From the NCBI GenBank assembly GCA_963778165.1, contig CAVZTE010000005.1, forward strand, positions 186,001 to 250,000: a stretch of DNA of 64,000 nucleotides, written 5' to 3'. A model generated the notes under the pieces. The model ran no database searches. It was not told the DNA's origin and was given only the letters and a program-made list of their open reading frames with translations. A program made the position numbers and the translations under genes. Shown here one piece after another: positions 16,799 to 24,831 of this stretch (position 1 is its first letter; every line of letters begins with the position of its first letter). Source of the DNA: Bog-756 sp963778165 (GTDB lineage: Bacteria; Actinomycetota; Acidimicrobiia; Acidimicrobiales; RAAP-2).

Positions 16799-18022
16799 GC
16801 ACGCCCGAGCCGTTGGAGCGCAAGGCGGTCATCTCGGGGATCGGTCAATCGGCCGTGGGGCGACCGCTCGACCGGACCGATATCGACCTCACCGTCGAGG
16901 CCTGCCTGGCCGCCGTCGCTGACGCCGGGCTCACCCGGGACGACATCGATGGGCTGGCCACCTACCCGGGGATGGGTGCCGGCACCCCGGGCTTCGCCGG
17001 GCCCAGCAGCCCCGAAGTCCAGGACGCGTTACGCCTCCGGCTGAACTGGCATGACGGTGGCGGCGAGGGACCGGCCCAGATGCGCGCCGTCATCGCCGCC
17101 TGCCTGGCCGTGGGAGCTGGACTGGCCCGCCACGTGCTGGTCTATCGCACCGTGTCCGAGGCCACCGCCCAGGGTTCCGGTGGACGTCAGGGCATCGGGG
17201 GCGGAGGTGGCGGTGGCGGTGGCGTCCCCCGCTTCTCCGGCTTCTTGCAGTGGTCCCTGCCCTTCGGGGCGGTGTCCGCAGTCAACTGGATCGCCCTGGT
17301 GGCCCAGCGACGCATGCACGAGTTCTCACTGACCCGGGAGCAGCTGGGCCAGATCGCCCTCAACGCCCGGGCCAACGCCGCTCTCAACCCGCGTGCCATC
17401 TACTCGGCGCCCTTGGACCTGGCCGACTACCTGGGGGCCCGGATGATCTCCACCCCCTTGTGCCTGTTCGACTGCGATGCCCCCTGTGACGGTTCGACGG
17501 CCTTCGTGGTGTCCCATCGCGACTACGCCCCCGACGCTCCCCACCCGGCCTGCCATGTCAATGCGGTCGGGACCGCCCTGCGAGGTCGGCCCAGTTGGGA
17601 TCAGTACGAGGACCCCACCTCCATGGCCGCCCTCGACGCCGCGGCCTCGATGTGGGAGCGCACTGAACTGCAACCGTCCGATGTCGACGTGGCACAGCTC
17701 TACGACGGGTTCTCCATCCTGACCATGGTGTGGCTGGAGGCCCTGGGCTTTTGCGGACGGGGCGAGAGCGGGCCCTTCGTCGAAGGAGGGGCCAACATCG
17801 GACGGTCCGGGGTGCTACCCCTCAACACGGCCGGCGGCCAGCTGTCCGGTGGGCGCCTGCACGGATTCGGCCTCATCCACGAAGCGTGCCTCCAACTCCG
17901 GGGCGAAGCCGGGGCGCGTCCAGGTGCTCCGGCGTGGGAACAGTTTCCCCGAGGTGGCGGCGGTCAGCAACGGGGGTGGGCCGATCGCCGGCTCGCTACT
18001 CCTGACCCGCGGCCAGGCCTGA
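16795..18022 (+). CDS. lipid-transfer-type thiolase / Ltp2-like aldolase, frameshifted near the C-terminus
   Basis: About 408 aa after correction. The frame from GTG at 16795 gives AVISGIGQSAVGRPLDRTD, then SLTREQLGQIALNARANA, DVDVAQLYDGFSILTM near residue 300 and LNTAGGQLSGGRLHGFGL near 343, all standard for SCP2-thiolase/lipid-transfer proteins. No nucleophilic Cys sits at the usual N-terminal position, as in Ltp2 retro-aldolases, where Tyr residues act instead. At GGGG (17911-17914) one G too many throws the frame; removing it restores AVSNGGGPIAGSLLLTRG and a stop at 18020-18022. A run of about nine Gly near residue 137 is unusual. It probably cleaves a CoA-bound beta-hydroxy thioester together with the DUF35 protein. 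Confidence 0.75.
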
Positions 18023-18084
18023 GGACCTCACCTCCACCCGCCGTCGTTCAGGCACGGGTGTCGAGTGTTCCGATCGGTCAGAGG

Positions 18085-18831
18085 TCAGGCCTCCTCGGCC
18101 TGGGCGGCAGAGGCTGTGGCCCCGCGCCGTTGTCCTCTCCGGGCGAAGTAGCGGCCGATGCAGACCGAGGCCACGATACCCAACCCCACCGCCACCAGAG
18201 GGAGCGCCTGGTCATAGTTGTAGGCGGTGGCATACGGGGTCTGACGGATGATCAGCGCCGTTCCGGCCGCCTGGATCAGGAACAGGGCCGCCCACACTCC
18301 GCTGATGACATACATGGAATTACGGAAGTCCGGATAGGCATCCCACATGGCATCGAACACCGACATCCCTTCGTGCGTGCCGTCGGTGCCATAGCGCTGG
18401 GCCAGGTAGAACAGGATCGGCTTCTTCGCCACCACGCAGGAGCCCAAGAAGACCAGACCGATCAGGGCCGTGGCCGCGCAGTCCTTGTAGAGCAACACCT
18501 TGGGGGTGGTGCTACCGATGAGGGCGATGGCTGCGGACAACAGGGTGAACCCGAAGATGGCAGCGGATGCACCGCTGAACTTGCGAGCTTTGACCCAGAC
18601 GGCCACCCCGCCCATCACCGGGGCGATACTGCCCACCAGGTAGCTGACCACGTCGCTGGCCCCCAGCCACCGAGCCAGGTGGAACAACCCGATGCTGCCG
18701 CCGATCTCGACCACCGTGACCAACACGTTGAACCGGAGGCCCTTTTTGGCCGGGTGATCCCTCAGCCCTTGAGCGATCTGGTCGTGGACGGAGGGCCCGT
18801 CGGCCGTCTGGTCCAGATGGTTGGCGCTCAC
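18085..18831 (-). CDS. VC0807-family membrane protein
   Basis: About 248 aa. It has six hydrophobic segments (VLVTVVEIGGSIGLFHLA, VVSYLVGSIAPVMGGVAVWV, AIFGFTLLSAAIALIG, AATALIGLVFLGS, VISGVWAALFLIQAAGTALI, LPLVAVGLGIVASVCIG). The block PKVLLYKDCAATALIGLVF followed by AKKPILFYLAQR matches the VC0807 group of small integral membrane proteins, whose function is unknown. The GTG at 18831 is approximate, since the only ribosome-like GGGAGG abuts it. It is divergent from the MerR gene and may be regulated by it. Confidence 0.7.
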   Translation of the reverse strand: MSANHLDQTADGPSVHDQIAQGLRDHPAKKGLRFNVLVTVVEIGGSIGLFHLARWLGASDVVSYLVGSIAPVMGGVAVWVKARKFSGASAAIFGFTLLSAAIALIGSTTPKVLLYKDCAATALIGLVFLGSCVVAKKPILFYLAQRYGTDGTHEGMSVFDAMWDAYPDFRNSMYVISGVWAALFLIQAAGTALIIRQTPYATAYNYDQALPLVAVGLGIVASVCIGRYFARRGQRRGATASAAQAEEA

Positions 18832-18854
18832 CTCCCTATGGTATGAGGAACCAC

Positions 18855-18885
18855 TTGACCTTCCCCTTGGGTCAACCCGCACACT
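18855..18885 (+). promoter_or_regulatory. MerR-type operator and long-spacer promoter
   Basis: TTGACC (18855-18860) and its complement GGTCAA (18870-18875) form a dyad with 9 bases between the arms. If TTGACC is the -35 box, a 19-bp spacer leads to CACACT at 18880-18885 as a weak -10 box. A dyad inside a 19-bp spacer is the hallmark of promoters twisted open by MerR-family activators. It lies 46 bp upstream of the MerR gene, so autoregulation is likely. Confidence 0.6.
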
Positions 18886-18930
18886 GAGTTCAGCGGGCCA
18901 TCGGGGCCCGACTACGACGGAGATGGCCCC

Positions 18931-19269
18931 ATGGGTGAGATGAGCATCGGCGAGTTCGCCCGCCGGTCTCGCCTGTCGGCGAAGGCCCTTCGTCTCTACG
19001 ACGAACTCGGCCTGCTTGTGCCGGCACGCGTCGATGAGCTGTCGGGCTACTGCTTCTATGAGGATGCTCAGCTCGACCAAGCCCGTCTGATCGCCGCGCT
19101 CCGGCAACTCGGGGTTCCGCTGGTTCAGATCGAAGAGCTGTTGCCGCTGGGCACCGACGGGATAGCGGAGCGCATTGCCGGGCTGTGGCGTGTCGCCGAG
19201 GAGCAACACGCCGGTCGACGGGAACTGGCCGCCCTCCTCGTCGACTCCAAGGAAGGAAGACCGTCATGA
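18931..19269 (+). CDS. MerR-family regulator, DNA-binding part only
   Basis: 112 aa. MSIGEFARRSRLSAKALRLY is the MerR winged-helix start, followed by DELGLLVPARVDELSGYCFY (the wing and the Y-x-x-Y turn) and a dimerisation helix ending near residue 100. The protein stops where a BmrR-type regulator would continue into its GyrI sensor domain; that domain is encoded by the next gene, which starts inside the stop codon (ATGA). GGAG precedes the ATG by about 10 bases. It should bind the dyad upstream of its own gene. Confidence 0.85.
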   Translation: MGEMSIGEFARRSRLSAKALRLYDELGLLVPARVDELSGYCFYEDAQLDQARLIAALRQLGVPLVQIEELLPLGTDGIAERIAGLWRVAEEQHAGRRELAALLVDSKEGRPS

Positions 19270-19783
19270 ACGAAGTAGCTGCACGAGAGGTGCCGGAACG
19301 CACCTTGCTCTGCTTGAAGCGCAATGTCGACGAACAGGGTGCGCGGGCCCTCCGCAAAGAGTTCATCGGCATCGTGCGCGATCAGCGGCTGCCGCGCATG
19401 CCGGGTCGCCGAGGGGCAACGTTCTCCATCTACTGGGGTCAGGTGAACGCAGACAGCGACGGCCCGGTGGAATGGTGCAAGCCGGTACCGGGCCCTGAAG
19501 CCGAGTCGCTGGCCGCCCAGTTCCCCGAGCTGACCCTGCGGGTGGAGCCCGCCCATCGAGAGGCGTACGTCCCGCTCGGGCCGGCAGGACCGGAGGGTCT
19601 CGATCCGGCGGCGGTAGTGGTAGCGGTGGAAGCGTTCGTACCTGGGCCGAGGAGCAGGGAATCGCTGAGGAGAGTCGCTCCTTGACGCCGGAGGACCTCG
19701 GGGTGCGGATCACCTATCTGGCCAGCGGTCCCCCCAGCGAGACCAGCGGGCCCGATTGCGACTTCGCCGTTCTGTTTGCGTGA
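19266..19783 (+). CDS. GyrI-like effector-binding protein, frameshifted
   Basis: About 172 aa after correction. It begins MNEVAAREVPERTLLCLKR and contains FSIYWGQVNADSDGPVEWCK near residue 60, the core of the GyrI/BmrR ligand-binding fold, with Glu in VEWC as the usual cationic-ligand residue. After VVVAVEA one base is missing near 19634; inserting it gives TWAEEQGIAEESRSL and then GVRITYLASG, ending DCDFAVLFA at 19783. It would sense a small, probably cationic or lipophilic, compound for the MerR protein to which it is coupled. A sequence error is the simplest cause of the break. Confidence 0.75.
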
Positions 19784-19806
19784 TGTGGATTGATTCGGAC
19801 GTTACG

Positions 19807-20559
19807 TCAGAACACCTTGATCAGCTGGAGCTCGCCCAAAGCCTCGGAATCACCTTCTGCCTCCACACCGAGGCTCCGCCAGTCGTCCCGCTGGGTGATC
19901 CACCGGACGAGGGTGTCGGCGTCCGAGCGCACCGTCGCCGAGGCCGGTCCGGTCGGGTTCCCGATACGAATGGTCCGAGCTGCAGTCCCGGAGACCACGA
20001 CATCTGCGGCTTCGAACCGGTCTGATTCGAGGATGGCTCGGTTCTGTTGTGGGATGGCCGCTTCGATCCACTCGAGGGCGGGGCCCAGGCGTAGTTCGTC
20101 GGATGCAGGGGCAGGCCCCGGGAGCGAGCCACGGGGGGCGAAGAGGTCTGCTCGGATGTGGGTGTAGTGGTCGAAACAGAAGGCGGTGGGCAGGACCCGT
20201 ACCGGGTACGTGCCGAGGTCCCCGAGGGCCATCTCGTCGTCGACGCCCGCCATTAGCTCGAGCACGGACAGCGCTTGCTCGCTGACGGTGGCGTAGTCCT
20301 CGAGTACCTGGGCTCCCGACATGCCCCGACGAGAAGCCACCCAGACCTCAGCTGCTTCCTCGGTGCTCATACCGGTGGTGTCCGGGAGCACCGACAGGTC
20401 CACCACCGTCCAAAACAACGAGCCCATGTGGGCCACCAGGTCCTTGACCGACCAGCCCTGGCAACCACTGGGTGAATCCCAACCCGCTGCGTCCAACCCC
20501 GAGCCGATCCGCAGCACCTCTTGTCGGTCTGCGGCCAATGCCTCCACTGCCTGGTCCAT
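19807..20559 (-). CDS. maleylpyruvate-isomerase-N / DinB-like fold protein (TIGR03083-type)
   Basis: 250 aa. CQGWSVKDLVAHMGSLFWTV near residue 33 has the family's W-S-V-x-D-L-V-x-H block with a metal-binding His, and FCFDHYTHIRAD near 128 provides the second His pair. These proteins share the four-helix fold of mycothiol-dependent maleylpyruvate isomerase; most have no known substrate but are typical of mycothiol-producing actinobacteria. It is divergent from a TetR gene with an AT-rich shared promoter region. Confidence 0.75.
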   Translation of the reverse strand: MDQAVEALAADRQEVLRIGSGLDAAGWDSPSGCQGWSVKDLVAHMGSLFWTVVDLSVLPDTTGMSTEEAAEVWVASRRGMSGAQVLEDYATVSEQALSVLELMAGVDDEMALGDLGTYPVRVLPTAFCFDHYTHIRADLFAPRGSLPGPAPASDELRLGPALEWIEAAIPQQNRAILESDRFEAADVVVSGTAARTIRIGNPTGPASATVRSDADTLVRWITQRDDWRSLGVEAEGDSEALGELQLIKVF

Positions 20560-20575
20560 AGCATCGCTCCTGTAG

Positions 20576-20608
20576 ATAGTCTCTTAATTCTACATAGTCA
20601 TAATATGT
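20576..20608. promoter_or_regulatory. candidate TetR operator in the divergent promoter
   Basis: ACATA (20592-20596) and TATGT (20604-20608) form an inverted repeat with 7 bases between the arms. ATAGTC also occurs as a direct repeat at 20576-20581 and 20594-20599. The stretch is strikingly AT-rich for this genome and lies between the divergent MDMPI-like and TetR genes, so it is the likely autoregulatory site. Confidence 0.45.
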
Positions 20609-20675
20609 CGAATGACTTCATGATGCAATGCGGGGAAGAAAGCTGCCACCCAAAGAGAGCTGCTACACAAAGGGG

Positions 20676-21299
20676 GTGCCGAACCCCGACCCCAGCCCAA
20701 CGCTGCGCTCCGAGCAGGTGGCGCAGACCCGGTCTGCTCTGATCGCCGCTGGTCGTCTCTTGTTCGGTGAACGCGGATTCGCCGATACCTCGGTGGAGGA
20801 CCTGGCCCGAGAAGCTCGGGTCACCACGGGCGCCCTCTACCACCACTTCTCGACGAAAGCCCAGCTCTTCGAGGCAGTCTTCGAGCAAGCCCACGCCGAG
20901 ATGTCGGCGGGCTCAGCCGATCTGGCCGGGCTCGTAGGGCAAGCCCCCGACGTGATCGAGTTCCTGGCGGCCGGATTCAACGCCTTTCTCGATGCCGTGC
21001 TCAAGCCCGATCTTCAGCGCATCCTCATCATCGACGGTCCGGCGGTGCTCGGCCTGGCCCGGTTCACCGAGTTGGACGAGCGGGACGCCTTCGAAGTGAT
21101 CGTCACCATCCTCGAGGCCGCCGTGGCGGCCGGCCGACTCTCGATCGACGACCCCCCGACCATGGCCCGTCTGCTTCTGGGGCTGGCCACCAGAGGGGCG
21201 ATGTTGATCGCCAGCTCTGCGCAACCGGTCGAGACCAGTCAGTCGGTGGCCCGGTCCTTTCGGGCCTTGCTGACCGGCCTGTCCACTCCATCTGGATAA
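20676..21299 (+). CDS. TetR-family transcriptional regulator
   Basis: 207 aa from a GTG. The N-terminal helix-turn-helix runs from TRSALIAAGRLLFGERGFAD through DLAREARVTTGALYHHFSTK near residue 50, the TetR recognition helix. The ligand-binding half contains ILIIDGPAVLGLARFTELDE, seen in many actinobacterial TetR regulators with a TetR_C_7/C_33-type C-domain. AAAGGGG precedes the GTG; an ATG at 20628 would add 16 residues without family features. Likely target: itself and the divergent gene, perhaps the downstream SnoaL gene. Confidence 0.85.
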   Translation: MPNPDPSPTLRSEQVAQTRSALIAAGRLLFGERGFADTSVEDLAREARVTTGALYHHFSTKAQLFEAVFEQAHAEMSAGSADLAGLVGQAPDVIEFLAAGFNAFLDAVLKPDLQRILIIDGPAVLGLARFTELDERDAFEVIVTILEAAVAAGRLSIDDPPTMARLLLGLATRGAMLIASSAQPVETSQSVARSFRALLTGLSTPSG

Positions 21300-21417
21300 G
21301 GAGGACCGCCTCCATCGGATCCGTTGCCGGGGCCGCGATGAGTTCCGACCCCGCCGCCGGTATGTATTGCCGAGTGGGCCGGAATTCGCCGTGCCAACTG
21401 ATCCAAAGGAGAACCCG

Positions 21418-21828
21418 ATGTCCGATAGTCGTGCAGAAGACCAGGCTGCCATCCAGTCCGTTCTGGTCGACTCGTACAAGGCGTGGGAAGCCGGCGATGC
21501 CGACGGCATGGTGGCCAACTACACCCCGGATGCCACTGCCATCATGACCGGTTCGCTCCGCGACAGCCGTGACGTGATCCGAGAGAGTATGGCCAAGGCC
21601 TTCGGAGGGCCGCTGAAGGACACATCGACCTACAACAAGCAGCTGAGCCTGCGCTTCATCGGCAGGGACGCCGCCATCATCGTCAGCGAATCCGCCATCC
21701 TGTTCGGAGGCGCAACCGAGGCTCCCGAGACAGGTAAGGTCAACGCCACCTGGGTGTTCGAGAAGCGGGAGGGCCAGTGGTTGATCGCCGCCTATCACAA
21801 CAGCCCGGTTCTGGCGCCTGCCCAGTGA
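21418..21828 (+). CDS. SnoaL-like / DUF4440 nuclear-transport-factor-2 fold protein
   Basis: 136 aa. AAIQSVLVDSYKAWEAGDAD opens the cone-shaped NTF2 fold, YTPDATAIMTG follows, and NATWVFEKREGQWLIAAYHN near residue 105 is the typical last two strands. Members are small ligand-binding or isomerase-like proteins; DUF4440 proteins often accompany ECF sigma factors, as here. AAAGGAG lies 6 bases before the ATG. Confidence 0.8.
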   Translation: MSDSRAEDQAAIQSVLVDSYKAWEAGDADGMVANYTPDATAIMTGSLRDSRDVIRESMAKAFGGPLKDTSTYNKQLSLRFIGRDAAIIVSESAILFGGATEAPETGKVNATWVFEKREGQWLIAAYHNSPVLAPAQ

Positions 21829-21898
21829 GCGGCTCCTCGCTTCCCACGCCGATGTCGGCTGGTAGTGCCAGGACGGACAGGCCCGGAAGACCAGGCAG

Positions 21899-22864
21899 GT
21901 GACGACGAGCGTCCAAGGCTTCGATGGCCTGGTCGAACCGTTCCGCCCGGAGCTCCTGGCCTACTGCTACCGGATGCTCGGCTCGGCCCACGACGCTGAG
22001 GACCTGGTCCAGGACACGTACTTGAGAGCTTGGCGCGCCCGGGAGCAGTACGACGAGAGTCTCAGCTCCCTGCGCACTTGGCTCTACCGGATCGCCACCA
22101 ACGCCTGTCTGACCGCCTTGGAGGTCCGCGGTCGACGGCCACTGCCCTCCGGGCTGGTGGCCGCGTCAGACCCACTCGGGGCCTTTGTCCCGGGGGAGAA
22201 CGTCGCCTGGCTGCAGCCGCTGCCCGACTCCTTGCTGGAGGCGGACAATCCGGCTAGGGCCGTGATCGACCGCAGCACCCTGCGCCTGGCCTTCGCCGCC
22301 GCCCTGCAGTACCTCTCGGCGCGCCAGCGTGGCGCGCTCATCCTTCGTGACGTACTCAGCTTCTCTGCATCGGAAGCCGCAGACATCCTCGGGACGTCGG
22401 TGGTCTCGGTGAACAGTTCCCTGCAGCGGGCGCGGGCCCGAATGAAGGAAGTCGGGGGGCGACCGGAACCTCTCAACGAGCCTTCCGCCGCCGAGCAGCG
22501 CGCCTGGGTGGATCGGTACATGACGGCATTCGTGCAGGCCGACGTCGAAGGTCTCAAAAAACTGCTCAGCGAGGACGTGCTCATGGAGATGCCGCCCATG
22601 CTCAACTGGTTCACCGGACCTGACAACTACGGCCTGTTCATGGAGTGGGTGTTCGCCAATGCCGGAACGGACTGGCGTCTGAGGGAGGTGGCGGCCAACG
22701 GCCAGCCCGGGTTTGCCGCCTATCGGCGTGTGGGGGCCGGATACGAACTGCACACGCTCCAGATCTTCACCGTGACCGCTGAAGGCATCAGTCGGAACTC
22801 GGTGTTCCAGGTACCAGAGGTCTTCGCCTCGTTCGGCCTACCGGCCGAACTCCCCGGTGCCTGA
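21899..22864 (+). CDS. ECF RNA polymerase sigma factor with SnoaL-like C-terminal domain (SigX5/SigG type)
   Basis: 321 aa from a GTG. Region 2 is LLAYCYRMLGSAHDAEDLVQ near residue 20 plus SSLRTWLYRIATNACLTALE near 57; region 4 is LQYLSARQRGALILRDVLSF near 137 with helix-turn-helix SASEAADILGTSVVSVNSSL. After residue 200 an NTF2/SnoaL-type domain follows (DRYMTAFVQADVEGLKKLLS through FQVPEVFASFGLP), which in this sigma group holds the factor inactive without an anti-sigma. The promoter it reads is not known. It follows the free-standing SnoaL-like gene by 70 bp. Confidence 0.85.
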   Translation: MTTSVQGFDGLVEPFRPELLAYCYRMLGSAHDAEDLVQDTYLRAWRAREQYDESLSSLRTWLYRIATNACLTALEVRGRRPLPSGLVAASDPLGAFVPGENVAWLQPLPDSLLEADNPARAVIDRSTLRLAFAAALQYLSARQRGALILRDVLSFSASEAADILGTSVVSVNSSLQRARARMKEVGGRPEPLNEPSAAEQRAWVDRYMTAFVQADVEGLKKLLSEDVLMEMPPMLNWFTGPDNYGLFMEWVFANAGTDWRLREVAANGQPGFAAYRRVGAGYELHTLQIFTVTAEGISRNSVFQVPEVFASFGLPAELPGA

Positions 22865-23332
22865 GCTTCGGCATTAGGTGCTCAGACGGTCACCCGTCGC
22901 ATGGTGGCATGGCTGCCCGCCGACAGCGAGTGCGGCCAAGACCGCGGACACCCGAAAGAAGCTCATGTCCACTCCCCAACCGCCGGTGGCCCGCTCTACT
23001 TCCTGCAGAACGGCGAGCGGTAGGCCGTACGCGGCGCTCAGGCCCACCGCTAACACCGGCCGTGCCCGACCCGATCGCTCATCCGTGGCAAAGCGCGTTC
23101 GCGAATATGACCTAATTATCGGTTGAAGCCGATTGCTTTGGGTTAGGAGCTATGGCCTGCAGCCGATTAATTGCTCGATTCCGAAAAACGCATCCCCGTC
23201 AGTTGTCGGCTTCACTGACCGGGCCTCGCATCACGGGTCGATCCGGGCCAGAAATCGACGTAGGCGCATTGCGACACCATTTTGGCACTGCCCCCCTTGA
23301 TTGTGACACCATAGTGGTGCCATAATGACACC
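22865..23332. other. 468-bp gene-poor gap, partly AT-rich
   Basis: No convincing gene. The first half has only short frames; the minus-strand one (22874-23056) contains a hydrophobic stretch but no start or ribosome site of note. From about 23100 the base composition falls well below the surrounding genes, with a small hairpin (ATCGG 23118-23122 and CCGAT 23129-23133). The right end carries the repeats upstream of the ribbon-helix-helix gene. It could be a junction of an inserted segment. Confidence 0.4.
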
Positions 23333-23334
23333 AT
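23273..23334. promoter_or_regulatory. GACACCAT repeat array in front of the RHH gene
   Basis: GACACCAT occurs at 23273-23280, 23305-23312 and 23327-23334, the last covering the start codon. A near copy, GTGCCAT, is at 23317-23323, and CACCA-TAG-TGGTG (23307-23319) makes a short dyad. Centre spacings of 32 and 22 bp are about three and two helical turns, as expected for dimers of a ribbon-helix-helix repressor binding side by side. Autorepression is likely. Confidence 0.6.
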
Positions 23335-23878
23335 GGACCTGGGATCGTATGTCGAAGCCGTGGAGCGTCAGCTGTTGGATACTGCCGAGGCAGGGGGTGA
23401 CGACGCTCGGGCGCTGGCCCAACGCCTAGTCGGACCGTTGGACTCGGCGATGCGGCTCGCACTTCAGGACGTATTGGCGGCAGCCGCAGAGGAGATCACC
23501 ACCGAGCTGGCTCCAGGCTCCGTAGAGCTACGGCTGCGGGGGAGGAACCTCGACCTAGTCGTGACCTCGCCGGAATCCCTGGACCAACGGCCCGACAACG
23601 GCACGGTCCGAGTCACATCCGACCCGTGGCCGATTGGGGTGGAGGAGGGGGAGATCTCCCCCTCCGAGGAGGCCGACGATGCCGCCGTTGCTCGCATCAA
23701 CCTTCGCCTGCCCGACCGCCTCAAGGCCCGCATCGAGCGGGCCGCCGGTGCCGAGGGGCTCTCGGTCAATTCATGGCTGGTGCGTGCAGCCACGGCCACG
23801 TTGGAACGAACCCGCCCCGACCATCGGGACCAACGAGCCCCTACAGGTTCCCAGCGCTACACCGGCTGGGCTCGCTGA
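23333..23878 (+). CDS. ribbon-helix-helix regulator (HicB/CopG-like), 181 aa
   Basis: The last third, RINLRLPDRLKARIERAAGA then GLSVNSWLVRAATATLER (residues about 121-160), is a clear ribbon-helix-helix: beta strand, helix A, turn, helix B. The first 110 residues are acidic and helical (LAQRLVGPLDSAMRLALQDV) with a strand-rich part (SVELRLRGRNLDLVV), and match no family I can name. It is probably the repressor of the DUF4097-ABC genes that follow on the same strand, and of itself through the repeats across its start codon. The antitoxin role common to this fold is unlikely, because no toxin gene adjoins. Confidence 0.7.
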   Translation: MDLGSYVEAVERQLLDTAEAGGDDARALAQRLVGPLDSAMRLALQDVLAAAAEEITTELAPGSVELRLRGRNLDLVVTSPESLDQRPDNGTVRVTSDPWPIGVEEGEISPSEEADDAAVARINLRLPDRLKARIERAAGAEGLSVNSWLVRAATATLERTRPDHRDQRAPTGSQRYTGWAR

Positions 23879-23955
23879 CCACAGCCCGGACCGGATCGCC
23901 GACCAGAACCAACTCCTTGAACCAGATAAGCCAAAGCACAAAAGGACCGATTGCC

Positions 23956-24831
23956 ATGCCTACCTTTGACACACCCTCACCCATCGCTGTCGACCTTGAG
24001 ATCGGCCTCGGGAACATCCAGGTCTCCGCCACTGATCGCACGGACACCGTGGTCGACATCCGCCCCAGTGATCCCGCCAAGGAGTCGGACGTGGTGGCCG
24101 CCGAAAAAGTCCGCGTGGAGTACTCCAATGGCAGGCTGGTCATCAAGACGTCCAAGTCGTGGAAGAGATACACACCCCGAGGCGGGCACGAGTCGATCGA
24201 TGTTCGGATCGACCTACCGGCGGGCTCGGACTTCCATGGAGAGGCCGGAATCGCTGGACTCCGTTGCTCCGGCCCACTCGGCGAGTGTCACTACAAGGCC
24301 GGCCTGGGCGATGTCCAGGTGGAGCAGGCCAGCACCGCAACCCTCAAGGTGGGAAGCAGTGACGTATCCGTGGACCGGATTGGAGGACGAGCCGAGATCA
24401 CGACAGGGTCCGGCACCATCGCGGTCGGCCGCGTCGACGGTGAAGCGGTCATCAAGAACTCCAACGGCGATACCTGGGTCGGGGAGGCGACGGGTGACCT
24501 CCGGGTCAATGCAGCCAACGGAAAGATCACCGTCGACCGGGCCACGGCCGGAGTCGTAGCCAAGTCCGCCAACGGTGCCATCTCCGTCGATGAGCTGGCG
24601 GCGGGGACGGTGGTCCTCCAAACCGGGTTCGGCCCAATTGACCTCGGGATCCGCCATGGCGTGGCGGCATGGCTGGATCTGGTGACCAGCTTCGGCAAAG
24701 TGCGCAACGAGCTGAGCGCAGGAGACGCGCCCGGACCGGAGGAACATACCGTCGAGGTCCGCGCCCGTACCGCCTTCGGCGATATCACGGTCCGCCGCCC
24801 TTCGAGGCACGAGCGGACGGGCGCGGCATGA
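23956..24831 (+). CDS. DUF4097 beta-helix repeat protein
   Basis: 291 aa without signal peptide or membrane segment. From residue 90 on it is a succession of short strand repeats with Asn/Gly turns: GLGDVQVEQA, SSDVSVDRIGG, GSGTIAVGRV, SNGDTWVGEA, ANGKITVDRA, ANGAISVDELA. This is the right-handed beta-helix of the DUF4097 family (adhesin-like in name only). An AAAGGA site precedes the ATG. It overlaps the following ABC ATPase gene by ATGA, so the three genes form one operon. Members elsewhere accompany membrane-stress regulators; function unknown. Confidence 0.8.
   Translation: MPTFDTPSPIAVDLEIGLGNIQVSATDRTDTVVDIRPSDPAKESDVVAAEKVRVEYSNGRLVIKTSKSWKRYTPRGGHESIDVRIDLPAGSDFHGEAGIAGLRCSGPLGECHYKAGLGDVQVEQASTATLKVGSSDVSVDRIGGRAEITTGSGTIAVGRVDGEAVIKNSNGDTWVGEATGDLRVNAANGKITVDRATAGVVAKSANGAISVDELAAGTVVLQTGFGPIDLGIRHGVAAWLDLVTSFGKVRNELSAGDAPGPEEHTVEVRARTAFGDITVRRPSRHERTGAA

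Noticed and set aside
22874..23056. Minus-strand frame of 60 residues with a hydrophobic part
   Set aside because: Starts with a GTG without ribosome site, no family, and is too short to separate from chance.
23333..23878. Toxin-antitoxin antitoxin role for the RHH protein
   Set aside because: No toxin gene adjoins on either side; the following gene is a DUF4097 protein.
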